From positions 1 to 64,000 of the forward strand of contig VWND01000042.1 in assembly GCA_009599575.1 (NCBI GenBank): a stretch of 64,000 nucleotides of DNA. Direction: 5' to 3'. The position numbers and the translations under genes are program-made. Position 1 is the first letter of the stretch, and each line of letters starts with the position of its first letter. Shown one piece after another: positions 1 through 12,283 of this stretch. The DNA comes from Blumeriella jaapii. Lineage: Eukaryota; Ascomycota; Leotiomycetes; Helotiales; Drepanopezizaceae. The notes beneath the pieces were generated by a model. The model saw only the letters and a list, made by a program, of their open reading frames with translations. It did not search any database and was not told where the DNA came from.

Positions 1-69
1 CGGCATTCACTCACTCACTTACTCATTCACTCACTCACTCACTCACCCACTCACTCACTCACTCACTTA
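1..69. repeat. ACTC/CACT microsatellite at the window edge
   Basis: Imperfect tandem tetranucleotide (ACTC)n runs from the first base to about position 69. The following DNA to about 920 is C-rich with short homopolymers (poly-C near 309-322) and shows no supported gene. Confidence 0.8.
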
Positions 70-926
70 TCCATCTATTCATTAGATTAGGGAGGGTAGT
101 ACTTCACGGCGAGCCCAGGACCCGTCACCTATCTCCCCCCTCCCCCTTCCTAGCTCCCAGATCATCCACGTGTATTTCATTTCATCGCAGACCTCGCGTT
201 CACCATTCCGTGACATAAGAACCCTTCCCTCTCAAATATGCTCACTCACATCTGCTTACTCACATCCCCTCCACCCATCCACAAACCCCACTACTAAACC
301 GTAAACACCCCCCCCCCCCCCCAAATACTTTACATCGCAGTTTCCAGCACCCTGCATAGACACTCTTACCCACTACTCCGTTTTTTTTTCATCTCATCTC
401 CTCCCCAGCCCGCTTCTCACCCCCACCCCCCCCACCTCACCTACCTACCCAACCCAACCCCAACCCCATCCCCATCCCATGCATGCACTTTCATCTCCTT
501 TCGCTCCCACGCACTCCCCCGACAGAGGTGCTCTAGCTCCAAACGACCACCCCCGGTCCCGGTCCCGGTCCGTACCTTATTAGCCGTCATGTGGCCGGCC
601 CTTGACCGCATCTCTCATCTGCGTGGGCCGGCCTGCGGCCCCCGGGCGCGTAGCGCTGGATCCCGACCTGCCTTGTGATCGAGATAGACTTCCGTCACCT
701 CGTGTTCTGAGTAATGCGCGCGGACGTGCACATTTCAGAGACCGGGGAAAGCGAGATGAGGGCAGAGGGTCATCTTCGGCCCGACCGGCTGGCCGGCCCC
801 CTCTGAAGGGGGCGGCAGAGCGGTGAGGGCAGAGGGGCGGCATCCAATGTCGGGCGCAGGTCAGACGCGCGCCGCGATCCGGTGCCGTCCGCTCCCGGCT
901 GGCATGGAGGAGGACAAGAAGCTCCT

Positions 927-2564
927 TCAGGCGGCGGCGGGCCGGCGCGCAGTCCAGATGTGCCTGTGGATGCATCAGCAGCGTGTCTCCCTCCTCCTCC
1001 TCCTCCTCCTCCTCTTCCTCATGGGATGGGATCGCTCGGGTCGAGAAGGGGGGGCGCTCCCACTCACATGTTACAGTAGAAGTGAAACTTCTTCGCGCAC
1101 ACCTCCCTCTTCACCTCGGGCCGTCAGCGCCTCGACCTGCGCCGGTTCCCAGCCCAGCATGCGCGTGAACGGCCCCAGGCTCAGCGCCTGCAGCCCCTGC
1201 GTGAGACCGAGGTTGTACCAGCGCCCGATGTCCTTCGCGTGCGGGTCCTTCTCCCACGGGTTCAACGGGACCTTGATGACGCGCTCCTGGATGTCGACGA
1301 AGCCCTGGCGCTGGAGCATGGCGCCCGTCTCGCGGTTGTAGGCCAGCGGCCGGTAGGCGCGCGCCGTCGCGTCGAGGAGGGCGGCGCTCCACTCGACGAA
1401 CTTGGAGTTGGGGGGCGCCGTGTGGTCGTCGCAGCGCGGCTCCATGTCGATCTCGACGTGCTCGAGCCAGCCGAAGCCGGGTTTGAGATGCCTGGGGGGG
1501 GTGGTGAACATGGGCACGCCGAGCCGGAGCGAGGCACGTACCTGTAGATCTTGGCGTACGTCTCGGGCCAGCTCTGGAGACTGCCGGCGAGCATGCGCAT
1601 GTGAATGAGGTCCCAGGCCTCGATGTCGAGGCCGTGCCACGGAGACTCGATGTCTCGCTGGAGAAAGGTGAGGTTGGGCGGGATCCTGCGCACGATCAAT
1701 GTCGGCCGCGGGGCAGGTCAGAGGGAGAGGAGCGCAAGGGGAGAGGAGCGCAAGGGGAGAGGACAGCAAGGGAGAGAGAGAGGACAGAGAGAGGGGGGGG
1801 GTCCGCGTACGTGGCCGGCTGGATCAGAGCCAAATCGATGCCGACGACTTCGGCAAACAGGTGGTGGTATTTCCTGGAGCACCATCAGCAGCTCCCCTCG
1901 GCATCGCATCGCTCCCGACTTCCGTACTCTGCCATGTCAATCGCCCAGATGCCGGTGCCGCAGCCCAGATCCAAGATCCGGGGCCCTTTGTCGTAGTTCG
2001 GGATGAAGGCGTTCGCGTGCAGCTGCTCGTGGCGGGCGACGGAGAAGAACTTGTGGTAGATGTCCATGCGGTCCATCTCGGGCTGCCGTGTCCCCCCATC
2101 AGCGCGGCTCGGCAGGCCGTCGTGCGCGGGAAACGTACCTCGTCGATGGGAAAGATGTATTTGCCCTTGCGGAAGCCGCTGTAGAGGCGGCCATGCTCCA
2201 GATAGTTCGGCGGCGGCGGGTAGCTCGTCTGGTGCTGCTGGGGCACAGCGTGAGGGATACTGGCGCGCCGCATGTCTGTTAGCAGCGCCTTTGTGTCTCC
2301 GGCGACGTTCGCATTGGTCCGGCGCCACGAGAGTCGCGCTGTCGGGGCGACGGGGCGACGGCATGGGGGATGGGAGATGGGGGATGGGGGAGGGGGGAGG
2401 ATGGATTGTGTGCGGCGCCGCGAGACCCGAGGGGGGATGTGGGGTCGGGTCTCTGCTGGCTGGCGGGGGAACTGGGAATATCCCAAGCCGCGCGGGAAGA
2501 TCTGATCTCCAGCGGCAAACAAGAAGAATGGCACGTACCCATTGTTGGCCATGGCCGCCACCAT
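927..2564 (-). CDS. laeA: LaeA-type SAM-dependent methyltransferase (velvet-complex regulator)
   Basis: Global regulator of secondary metabolism and development; the family acts in the nucleus with velvet proteins. I read seven exons: 2539-2564, 2139-2259, 1928-2082, 1811-1873, 1542-1685, 1068-1491 and 927-963. All introns are GT-AG (50-279 bp). The product is about 322 aa, usual for the family. Visible marks are a [11 protein letters not shown] segment early on, SAM motif I ([16 protein letters not shown]), [38 protein letters not shown], and the family tail [11 protein letters not shown] in the last small exon. The start at 2564 is the first ATG of a short exon ending in a clean donor, and an ATG five codons in (MANNG) is also possible. 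One surplus base near 1115-1118 breaks the frame: the upstream frame stops at about 1071, while the conserved tail lies in the next frame and joins the last exon in phase. This is either a lesion or a sequence error. The intron at 964-1067 carries a (TCC)n run. Confidence 0.9.
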
Positions 2565-2699
2565 CGAGACAATCGCGGGCGGGCTGGTCCTGGTCTTTGG
2601 TCGGGGATGGGGGGGATTGGGGGGGTGCGCGAGTGCGTGAGTGCGTGTGTGCGAGTTGTGTGAGCGAGTTGGAGGGGGGAGGTCGGTCGCCGTCTCGAA

Positions 2700-2776
2700 G
2701 CTCGATGCTCGATGCTCGATGCTCGATGCTTGATGGCAGCAGGTCGGCTCGATGCTCGATGCTCGATGCTCGACGG
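2700..2776. repeat. GCTCGAT heptamer repeat
   Basis: Two blocks of tandem GCTCGAT (about five units, then about four), separated by a short GC-rich spacer containing GCAGGTCG, which recurs after the second block. Confidence 0.85.
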
Positions 2777-4410
2777 CCGCAGGTCGACGACGCGGCGGTG
2801 GTGTCCCCCACGACGGACAATGGAGGCGCGAGCAGGACGAGGACGAGGACGAGGACGAGGAGGAGAAGCGTCGGCGCGAGGGGGAGGTCGCCGAGCGAGC
2901 GGTGGGCGTCGGTCCGGTGTCGCGGTCGCGTGGCGGTGGCCGCGCCGCTCAGTCGTGATGGGGTCGCGTCGGCGGGCGGGATGGAGGGAGGATGGATGTT
3001 GGATGGATCGAGGGATGGACCACGCCCGACGCTCCCACGGCCCGCAGAAGGTCCTGAGGCTCCGGTACTTATATACTGTACAGTACTGTACTGTATGATC
3101 TCGCCGGATGGGCGCAGGCCCAGCCCGTCCGGTCCCCAGCGCAGCACCAAGTCCTGTCAAACGCGCTGGCTCCACCGAGCGCCGACCCCCGACCCCCGAC
3201 CCCGTTCTTCTTCTTCTTCTTCTTCTTCTTGTTCTTCTCCTGCGCGCCCAGGCAGCGGGCAGCGGGCAGCGGGCAGCGGCGGGCTCGGGCTCCAGGGAGG
3301 CAGGTCACTCACGGTGCGATGGGATGTGCGAAACGACGGGCCTTTTAAGATTTAGGGTTAACTCACGTCCTCCCAGCCCTTCCCGCCAACCCAGCAAGTG
3401 GGACGGACGGTGGGAGGCCGATTAGATTAGACTCGGGCCACACAATCCGTGCGGCGGCGAGGCGACGGCGCCGTGATGCGAGGGTGTCGGGGATGGAGAG
3501 ACCTGGGCGAGGAAGACACGAACGAGACGAGTCCCGAGCGCAGTCGCCAGGGCGCGGGGCCGAACGCCTGCAGGTACGCGCGCGCGCCGCCGGGCGATGT
3601 CACGATGTCACGCCCGCCAGCAGCACGATGTCGGCGGAGAGGGAGACCGAGAGGGAGACCGGGGGCTGGCGGCGAGGGGCGGCGAGAGCGACGCAGGCGA
3701 AGGCGGAGGCGACGGCGGAGGCGGAGAGGTTTCACCCGCAACCACATCCACGCCAGAGGGGAGGGGGGGGTCGGAGCGGCGGCCAGATGGATGGGTGGAG
3801 GATGGATGGAGGATGGATGAACGGAGGTGAAGACGAACCAGACAGGACGGGCGGTAGAGTACGGACTGTATCGTACTGATGGGACAGGACTGACGGTATA
3901 GCACTGACGGTATAGCACAGACGGGACAGCACGGACTGTATAACACTGACTGTAGAGCACCGACGGTACAACACCGCCGTACAGCACCTAAGATCAGGTC
4001 GGCAAGTCGAAGCGACGACGCGGGGTCTCGGGGGCCTCTGGGCTTCTGGGCTTCTGGGGCCGGGAGCCATGATCAGGCGGCGATCAAGCGGTGGTGGTGC
4101 GGGCGACGTCTGAGGCTCTCCCGGCCGCGCCATGAGGACGACGTGGTCGATGTGACGCCGCAGGCTCGGCAGGAAGAGCGCAAAGTCTAGGAGATGAAGC
4201 GCGATGTCACGATGCCACCGCACGATGCCACCGCACCATCCCACCTCGCGTTCCCACCTCGCCCCTCCCCCTCCCCCCTCGCCATCCCGAGGCGACGTGC
4301 GTCGTCCCCCATGCGCGGGCGTGGACGGAGCAGCGTCAACGGTCCGCCATGGGACGGGAGAAGCCGATTCCGAGGAGAGGGAACCCAATCGCAGGCTGGG
4401 GTGCGATTAG

Positions 4411-4644
4411 GAAAAAGGAAAAAGGAAAGGGAAAAGGAAAAAGCCAAAAGCCAAAAGCCAAAAGAGGAAAAGGAGAAGGAAACGAAAGAAGAAAGGAAAA
4501 GAAAAGAAGAAAAGAAAAGAAGAGAAAAGAAAAGAGAACAGAAAAACGAAAAGAAAAAAGAAAAGAAAAAGAGAAGATACGAGGTCAAAAGGGCAAAAAA
4601 AAAAGAAGAAAAAAAAAAGGAAAAAAAAAAAGAAGAAGAAAAGT
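4411..4644. repeat. Long homopurine (A/G) tract
   Basis: About 230 bp of almost pure A/G on the + strand, built from AAAGG, AAAAG and AAGAA words. It yields Lys/Glu-rich shadow frames on one strand and Phe-rich ones on the other. The strand asymmetry could favour triplex or unusual structure, but no gene is supported. Confidence 0.85.
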
Positions 4645-7600
4645 CTCCTCATCCTGCCCACGCCAGCGGAAACCAAGTACAGGTCTCCTGGCGCTGGGTG
4701 TCGGAGATTAAACGTTTGACAAGTACGATACATACGATACTGGATGTGTGTTTGTATGCACTGTATGTACTGTACTGTATGTACCTGGGCAAGCGAGGCA
4801 GCGTCGCTTAGGGCTCAACACCGTACGGGAAAGTCAACAAGAAAGGGCGCGCGCCGGTCCCGGCCCGGCCCCAACCAGCGGAAGCGCGCTGAGCGAGATT
4901 ATTCGTCTCGATCCCTGTCCTCGGCAAGCACAGGAACAGGAACGACTGACTGGTGTCGGGACTGGACGCGACAGCTGTCACTTTGCTGCACAGCGCGGTG
5001 CGGTGCGGTGCGGTAATGTACTGTACGATACATACCTACGGGACATGGGTCGATGGCGGGGACGCTTGATCGCACCGAGCACCGAGAGGCCGCCGGCTCG
5101 GGGAGCAGATCGAATCACAGCCCGTCGAATGGAATGGGTCCAGCTGCGTTGCGGTCGGTCTGACTGACTGACCGCGCCTCCCTGGTGCTGGTCTTCTTCT
5201 GGAGGGGATCGGTCGCTGCACCAGAACTAGAGACAGAGACAGAGAGGACAGAGAGAGACAGAGAGGACAGAGAGAGACAGAGAGAGAGAGAGATACCTTG
5301 CCTTCCCACCCGTGTCGTGCCCCCTCGTCTCACTTGAGGTGACGGGTGGTCAGCATCCCAGAGCGCGGGAACGCTATCTCGGCCCAAGAATCGAGAATCG
5401 CGAGGGGCTGTACGACCAGAAACATAGTTTGCCAGTCATGTGGTATCTGCACATCGGGACCCTCGTCGCCAAGAGAGGAGACCCACCGAGACCCACGGAT
5501 CAGACCCAGCGCGCTGGCTTACACCAGACGCCGTGCCTCCTTGGAGTCGGGAATTCGGGAATGTGGCACCGCCTCACCAATTCCATCCCGTCAACATTCG
5601 AATCCCAACACAATGGTCCCGGATGCCCTCACAGGGATCCTCTAGCGCAGCCCGTCACCCTGCAGCAGCAGCAGCAGCAGCAGCAGTGCGACTCGATATC
5701 AGAGGCCGGGCCCGGCGAGGATACCCATTCGGCCTGCGACCTCCGTTTCCTCCATCCACCATCCAGGGCCTGGGGACGCCTGTCATCACATTCCCGCCGT
5801 CCGTCGAGGGCACCTGGAGAAAAAGGGAGCACGAGGAAGAGGAGAGAGAAGAAGCGAGGCGCGGAAGAGAGAATAGAAAACAAGAAGAGTCAACCGAAGG
5901 TAAAAAAAAAAAGCCAAAAGCCGAAACGCAATTCGCAGGATTAGATCCTCAACGTGACAGCCTGGCAAGCACCTTTTTTTTTCAACCCTCCCGTTCCCAC
6001 GTCCATCCACGGACACCAGCGAGTGACCAGGCGCGCCACCGGGAAACGAGGAGAGGAGAAAAGGTGCCCCTGCAGAAGTCGTACAGGAGCCCCCAGACCG
6101 AGCAGCAAGGCAACCCGTGGGTAGGACAGGCCAGAGAAGAGGGAGGAGGAGATCACCGAGCCAGAACAGACAAGAAGAGGTGGAGCATGCAAGCGGCCGT
6201 AATCCCGACAACTTGGTACACCACGAGGCCACGCCGTCCGACCGAGCAGGCGGGCCGGCGAAAGTCTAAGTCATGGCAAGGCGAGATTAAGCAGACGCTT
6301 AAGTTCCCCATGCCATGTCGGAAACTCGATGATGATCCCGGCTCTCGGCCACCCATCAAGCGAGCCAGGCGCGCGCGAGTGGAGTGCGACGTGGTCCGCT
6401 TCGGCACTTGAGGGGTGGCGCTGTGCTCGGGGTGAGATACGGGTTGGCTTCGTCTTGTGGAGAAGGATGGGGATGGGGATGGAATAGGAGAAGCGGAGAG
6501 GGGAGGAGAGGAGAGGAGAGGAGAGAAAAGAAGTTGAGGGGGAGAAAAAGCGTGCGATACATGTCCTGCAAGTCCTGAAGAAAGATGGTGTCGAAGCTAG
6601 TGATCCACGGGCCGATAGAGCCCCGACCCGATCCGACTCGGCACGTGTGTTTCCGACCCAAGAATCCGGTCACCCAGGCCACCGTACACAGAATGCACAG
6701 AGCAGGGGGTTTGTTTTCCTTCGCCTGCGGTTGGCCGGGGAGGAGGGGAGGGGAATGTGCAGTACAGGAACGAGCAGGAAGGGATCTTTGCCTCGTCGCA
6801 TGATTGCGTCTGGATCGTTTCGCTCTGTTGCCCTTCTGTTTTTCTATCTCTCTTGTTTCTTCTTACCAAGTACGTCTTCCTTCCTTCCTTCCTTTCTTTC
6901 TTTCTTTTGGTTGGATTCCTGTTGATGGGTCTATTCTTGCGCGTGGAGAGAACCGAGTCACCAATCACGCTTGCTGCTGTATCATACATGCAACGTACAG
7001 TACAGTAGTACAGTACATATGTGTATACGTACAGTACAGTACTGGACTCTGCAGTACCGTGGTCTGCCCAGAAACGCAACTGGAGACCTCCGTACATACC
7101 TAGGCTGGTACTCGCGGTACAGCACTGTCGCACTCCGCCCACTCCCTCACTGCGTGTTTGCCCAAGAGGCCAGGGGGTGACCGATATTGACGTGCGCTGC
7201 ATTCCCCGATAAACGCCGATTCCGTGTCCTCCTCCGCGTACCACGAACCGTGCAAGATATGCAGTACTTTCTCCATCCATGTGATTGCGATGTTCCTTCC
7301 GCCCCGGTCGAAGCCCGCGTCGACAAGGCAAGTCAGTGGCTAAAGCAATGCATGTATCCCAACAGCAACGTCGCACTACCACTACGACTACTACTTACTT
7401 ACTTACTTACTTTCTGTGCATCCTACCTATTCTCCGGCACACTACCAGTACATATGTACATACATACTGTACTATACATTCGCCGATCAACCCGAGACCC
7501 CCCCCCCGTTATCACTTCACAGCAAGCCCAAAATCCCAAGCTCGATCCAATGTCCAGCCAAGCACCACTCCATCCATGCGACCCCAGCCCGCGACCCAGG

Positions 7601-7978
7601 GCCTCGGGACGTGTCTGCACGGATGACGGGACGTGACATGGCATATCCCATCCCATCCCATGCCATCCCATCCTATCCATGCATGCCATCTCCCGCGCGC
7701 ATGTGACACCGACATCGTGCGTGCGTGCGTGGGTGCGTCCGGGGAAAGGAGGAATGTGTTGGCGTGGTACAGTACTGTCGCGACGTGGTAGCCCAGCGGC
7801 GGGAGTGGGTGTGTTCGGGAATCCAGGGAGCACGAGAATGCCGGATGTGCGATGGAAGACGAGTAGGGAGGGGGGGTGCAGTCAGATAGTATCACGTGAT
7901 CTTACCGATGCACTGTGTCACGTGGGGTGTGCATCGGCTGTGCTGACGTTCCCGATGGCAGCCAGGTGATGTAGCGAA

Positions 7979-8073
7979 ACAGTTGTCGTTGGGAGGTACA
8001 AAACAGTTGTCATTGGGAGGTACAAAACTGTTATCATTGGGAGGTACAAAACAGTTGTCATTGGGAGGTACGG
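7979..8073. repeat. 24-bp minisatellite, four copies
   Basis: Four head-to-tail copies of a 24-bp unit containing TTGTCATTGGGAGGTACAAA with only a few substitutions (one copy has G for A, one has two changes). The last copy ends early. The unit length is a multiple of three, so it gives a repeating open frame on both strands without other coding signs. Confidence 0.9.
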
Positions 8074-8533
8074 ATCAGTCTCGTCTCGTTGCCTGGAGGA
8101 GCGCTCGCACGCAGCTAGGCAGTCAGTCCATCCGTCGTACTTGGGCTTCGACTGTACAGTACAGTAGGTACGTACAGTAGGTATCAGCAGATCGCCAGGA
8201 TCCCGCATCACCTCCGGACGCTCCCTTGGGACCTCTCGTATTACATACGAACAGTACAGTACTTTCTTTACCTTCCGACCGACCTCCTTGGGGACGGATC
8301 ACCGCTGCATCACCACATCCCAGCACTTGCTGCACAGTACACACACACACACACATACAGCACAGCACAGTACAGTCAGCACAGCAGAAATCTCCGACCT
8401 CACACCACACCTATACCATGCCATGCCATACCATACCATACCGAACCAAACCATACCGAACCAAACCATACCGAACCAAAGCAAACCAAGGTAACACGTT
8501 CTATCCCCTACCACCCTCGTCTAAAGTTGCCGC

Positions 8534-8538
8534 TCCAT

Positions 8539-8574
<36 letters not shown>

Positions 8575-8733
8575 CCGTCCTGATCTACAGTATCAAATCA
8601 ACAGATCTTCGAAACCACTTCCTCACTTCCTCACTTCCTCGCTTCCTCGCTCCCTTCTCCACCTATCCACCTATCCACCTATCCACCTATCCACCTATCC
8701 ATCCATCCAAAACTGCGTCCTCAGTGTCCCGCT

Positions 8734-8787
<54 letters not shown>

Positions 8788-8990
8788 CTACACACATAGA
8801 ACATAGAAGAGGTAAGCATGCAAGCAAGCAAGCATGCGGCGGTTCTCCTCTGAATGCGTGCGGTTCTCCTTATGCATTACTGTGTGAGGAGCCACCCAAC
8901 CACCCACCTACCTACCCACCTACCTACCTACCTACCCACCTACCTACCTACCCACCTACCCACCCACCTACCTACCCACCCTTCCTTCCC
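8534..8990. repeat. Microsatellite block: CCAT, CTATCCAC, CT and CCTA runs
   Basis: Successive simple repeats: (CCAT)n near 8534-8581, an octamer CTATCCAC run near 8660-8705, a (CT)n run near 8735-8784, and CCTA/CCCA repeats near 8900-8985. They account for the open frame across this stretch. Confidence 0.85.
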
Positions 8991-9790
8991 CTCCCACAAA
9001 ACGAATGAACGAAACCTCCCGTGAGCCAACGCCGTGAATCCAACTATCGAAAGAAAACACAATGCCTCCTCGCTTTGACCACTCTCCCTCTCCTCTCACT
9101 CTCCCTCTCCTCATTCACGCGCTTCAAACGCATGCATTCATTTACGAGCTATACTTCCAGCACCGTACCTTCCCAATTCAACAACTCCCCCCCCTCACCC
9201 CCTCTTCGCCTTCGCCTTCGCCTTCGCATCGCCCTACCTACTCGATGTGAAAATTTTGCTTTGGTTGTCTTTTCGTAGCAAGCCAGGACGGACGTAAAAA
9301 GACCTTTCTCGTCTTCTTTTCTGTGAATCTGTGCGACCTGGGATGGAGTGAGTCTAGGACTTTGGGCGAGGAAGAAGAGGATGGTCAAAAATCATGCATC
9401 AAATGGGATGGTGGTTATCTCAAGATCCGCAAACACAAACACCCTCACATCCAACGTGTATGTATAAGCCTGATGATAATATAACCTTTAATTCATTATT
9501 ACAACAATTCCCGTAACCCCCTGCCCAGCTACATAGCTAGCCGTGAAAGTTAAATTACCCGTCCCAGCTCCAAAAGACCGTCCCGGTCGTCAAACCATCA
9601 TCAACCAGATATCAGCGGCACCAGGTGAAGCACTTTCTGCCATGGGCATTGCGAGATATTCCTCCAACTCCACGCTTGCAAAGAAACCCCACCCGCTCAT
9701 GCTAGTAGGGAAATCTTGTATACTTTACCGTCGTCGTCATTCTCTGCGGAGCGCTCCGCAGAGGGTGTTGGTGATGTGTCGAGGGGCAGA

Positions 9791-11622
9791 TTAGCGGATA
9801 GTCATTTGCTTGACCATGTCGGCCTTGCCTGAAGCGCCAGCCACCGAGGAGGAGCTGGCGCCGGCCTTCTTCTCAAACACCTTCCAGAACTTCAAGCTCT
9901 CGTCGGCAGCTACAATTCGTTAGCAACGATCTGTGCGAATGAAAGGGAGAAACTGACCAGCAGTGGCCAACATCTGTCCATCCGGGGAGAGGCAGCTGTG
10001 GAGAACACGAGTCTCGTGAGCGGGAATCTCGACGTGCGGACCAAGGTGGGGTAAGACCAGATGCTGATCGAGTTGTCGGGGAAGCCGCTGGTGCTGACAA
10101 TCTCACGGTAGTGGGGAGACCATCTGAGGGACGTGACTTGAGAGCCGGTATCGATGCTGTTGACGCGAGCACCGGTCGTGGTGTTCCAGAAGTGGATGTG
10201 ACGGTCGTATGATCCACCGCCAGTCGCGAGGACGTTAGGAGCCCACGGGCACCAGCTCAACGCCTTGACAGCAGCCTTGTGGTTAGTCTTGGTGAACTTG
10301 GGGGCAGACAGAGAACGGGCATCCCAGATGGAAACGAGGTTGTCGTTGCCACCAGTAGCGAGTTGAGCACCGTCGGCTCTCCACTCGAGGCCACAAACTT
10401 CCGAAGTGTGCGAGACAAGCTCGGCAGTCTTGTGCTGAGCGATGCGTACGTCGTGGTTGAAGACGAGACCAGATCGGGCACCGGTGGAGAGGGTGTGCTT
10501 GTTCCAGCCCATAACACCCACGCGAGTCTCGTGGCCGTGCATGCTACGGAGCTTGGTTCCTTCCTCGACGTCCCAGATCTGGACTTCGCCCGTGCCGAGC
10601 CCGACGCTGACGTAGGCTCCATCACCCGACCATTTGACACTGCTCACGTAGGTGTCCGGGCTGGTCTCGAGAAGAGAGCTGACGGTTCCTGACTCGGCCG
10701 ACCAGACGTAAACGTTGCGCTCGAGGCCAATCGCGACTTGGTTACCGGAAGACCAGTCAAGAAGGTTGAGGTAGTAGTCATCGACCAAGCCGGGAGCATC
10801 GAGCACACGCTCGGGGGCGGTAGCAACACGACGGCGGAACTGAGCCGAGGTGGCAGCCGAGTTCTTCAGAGGTCGGTTGTATTGGGAGCGGAGGTCGACC
10901 GGCTTGGAGGACTCGGGAGGCGCCGGCTTGAATGCGAGGATGCGCTGGCTGAGGGACACACCGCAGGCAGACGCGAGAGAATCTTGGTAGGCGACCGTGT
11001 TGGGAGACGGGCGGGAGTAGCTGGATGGCTCGTCATCGTCGCTCAAAGACAAGGAGCCGAGGGCAGCCAGAGCATCATCAGCACCGGATGCAAGGACTGA
11101 CGAGTGGTCGCTGTTGACACTCTTGGGACGCTTCTCTCCGGCGTCGAGCTTGCCTGATCCGACGTTGGCAATTGCTGAGCTGGCGGCGCGGTTGGGAATG
11201 AATCTGTCGCCGTAAGAGAGGCTGGTCTTGTTGGACTTTTGGCGGAGAGGGCCCTTGCGGGAGCGGCTGCTGCTGGGGGTTTTGGCACCCGTGCCAGTCA
11301 GTGCAAAATCGGAGACGCCGAGCTCAAGGGCACGACGTGGAGTCTGTACACCCTTGGCGATGTTAGACTTGGGCGAGTCGCGGTGGGAAATCTTGGGCTT
11401 GGAGGCCGACTTGAAGTGCGACGAGAGGTTGCCGCCGTAGGTGGAGGAGCGGATGTTCTCATTGTGCTCCAGCTTGGGCTCGGGGGTGTAGGGCGACGAG
11501 TTGATGGCCATCGCTGCTGCGCGCGTACGCGGCGAGGGGGTCAATGGCATCCGGCCGCCCGCCGTACGGGACGAGAAGAGGCCCGTATGGGACTTGATGG
11601 GGGTAGATACTGAAGTGGCCAT
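9791..11622 (-). CDS. cdc20: Cdc20/Slp1-type APC/C activator (WD40)
   Basis: Substrate-recruiting activator of the anaphase-promoting complex, needed for the metaphase-anaphase transition. Two exons: 9958-11622 and 9791-9909, with a 48-bp GT-AG intron. It has a long basic, disordered N-terminus, a C-box DRFIPNR at residues 139-145, RILAFKPAPP, RVLDAPGLVDDYYLNLLDW leading into a seven-blade WD40 propeller from about residue 290, and a final ATIR-like IR tail (QMTIR). The length of about 595 aa fits the family. The start at 11622 precedes a Slp1-like N-terminus. A base is missing near 10035-10040, just after WSYPTLVR: the ORF frame drifts off, while the next frame resumes with VEIPAHETRVLHSCLSPDG and runs through the intron to the IR tail. 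As the gene is essential in other fungi, a sequence error is likely, though not proven. Confidence 0.93.
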
Positions 11623-12283
11623 CTTGCAGTATGTGAGGATCTCGGTCGAAAGACAAGCAAATGTATCGATCGATGATGAAGAGAGGTGGAGGAGGATCGA
11701 GATATCGAACGAGCTCCAAGAGACTCAAGCTAATGGTTCCTGGAAGTGGTATGGGTTAGTATTTTCGTAAGTTTGTGTTCGATAGGTCGAAGAGGATGAT
11801 TGATTGATGCAATGAAGCCAGCAAAGGCGAGAGTGGAGGTGTAGAGAGGTGTAGAGAGGTGAGAGGGGTGCGGGTTGGGAGAGTGCGGAAGTGCATAGAG
11901 GAAGAGAAAGGAGAAGGTCCCAAGTTGTGAGGAAGAGCTGCTTAAGAAGGAAATGTTGACTTGGCTCGTGCACCCTTCTGGCCCAGCAACGGCAGGCGCC
12001 GCTACGTCGGTCACGTGTCGTGCTGAGTCGTGGTCTGCTGGGGTGGCTCGAGAGTGGTTGACTGGCTGTGGCTGAGTGGCTGACAAGCTGAGCACGGCTC
12101 ACCTGATAATCCGACCCGAGATGATTTCGCCGCCTGCAACCTTCTCTCACCCATAAAGATTCCTCTCCGACGACCAACTTCCCACAGACTGACTGACATT
12201 CGCATCCTCGATCGAGTTGCTCTCACAACTCTCCCTTGCCGTCTCCTTGCGTAACATGCCCACTTGAGATCGCCCCAACCGCC
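11623..12283. promoter_or_regulatory. Divergent promoter region, cdc20 / kelch-BTB gene
   Basis: A 661-bp spacer between two head-to-head genes. It has CT/GA-rich stretches near cdc20 and no supported ORF. That it drives both genes is inferred from orientation only. Confidence 0.5.

Larger units (their letters stand above)
2565..9790. other. Gene-free, low-complexity spacer upstream of laeA
   Basis: I see no supported gene here. The open frames lack conserved motifs and arise from biased composition. It holds many simple repeats (listed separately), purine/pyrimidine strand asymmetry, and repeated TACTGTAC-type words (for example 3073-3096, 4767-4784, 6994-7055, 8152-8170). The laeA promoter should lie at its left edge. 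The right edge meets the 3' end of cdc20, so about 7.2 kb separates two genes transcribed in the same direction. Confidence 0.6.

Noticed and set aside
1885..3150. 421-codon minus frame overlapping laeA
   Set aside because: It lies in another frame of laeA exons and upstream repeats, contains only simple-sequence peptides, and the conserved methyltransferase exons explain the locus.
3732..4811. Lys/Glu-rich and Phe-rich frames
   Set aside because: They come from the homopurine tract and its complement.
5440..6411. 323-codon plus frame in the spacer upstream of laeA
   Set aside because: It is Arg/Pro/Glu-rich from biased composition, with equally long frames on the other strand and no domain.
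8226..9008. 260-codon frame of Pro/Thr/Ser repeats
   Set aside because: It is a direct translation of CCAT, CCTA and CT microsatellites.
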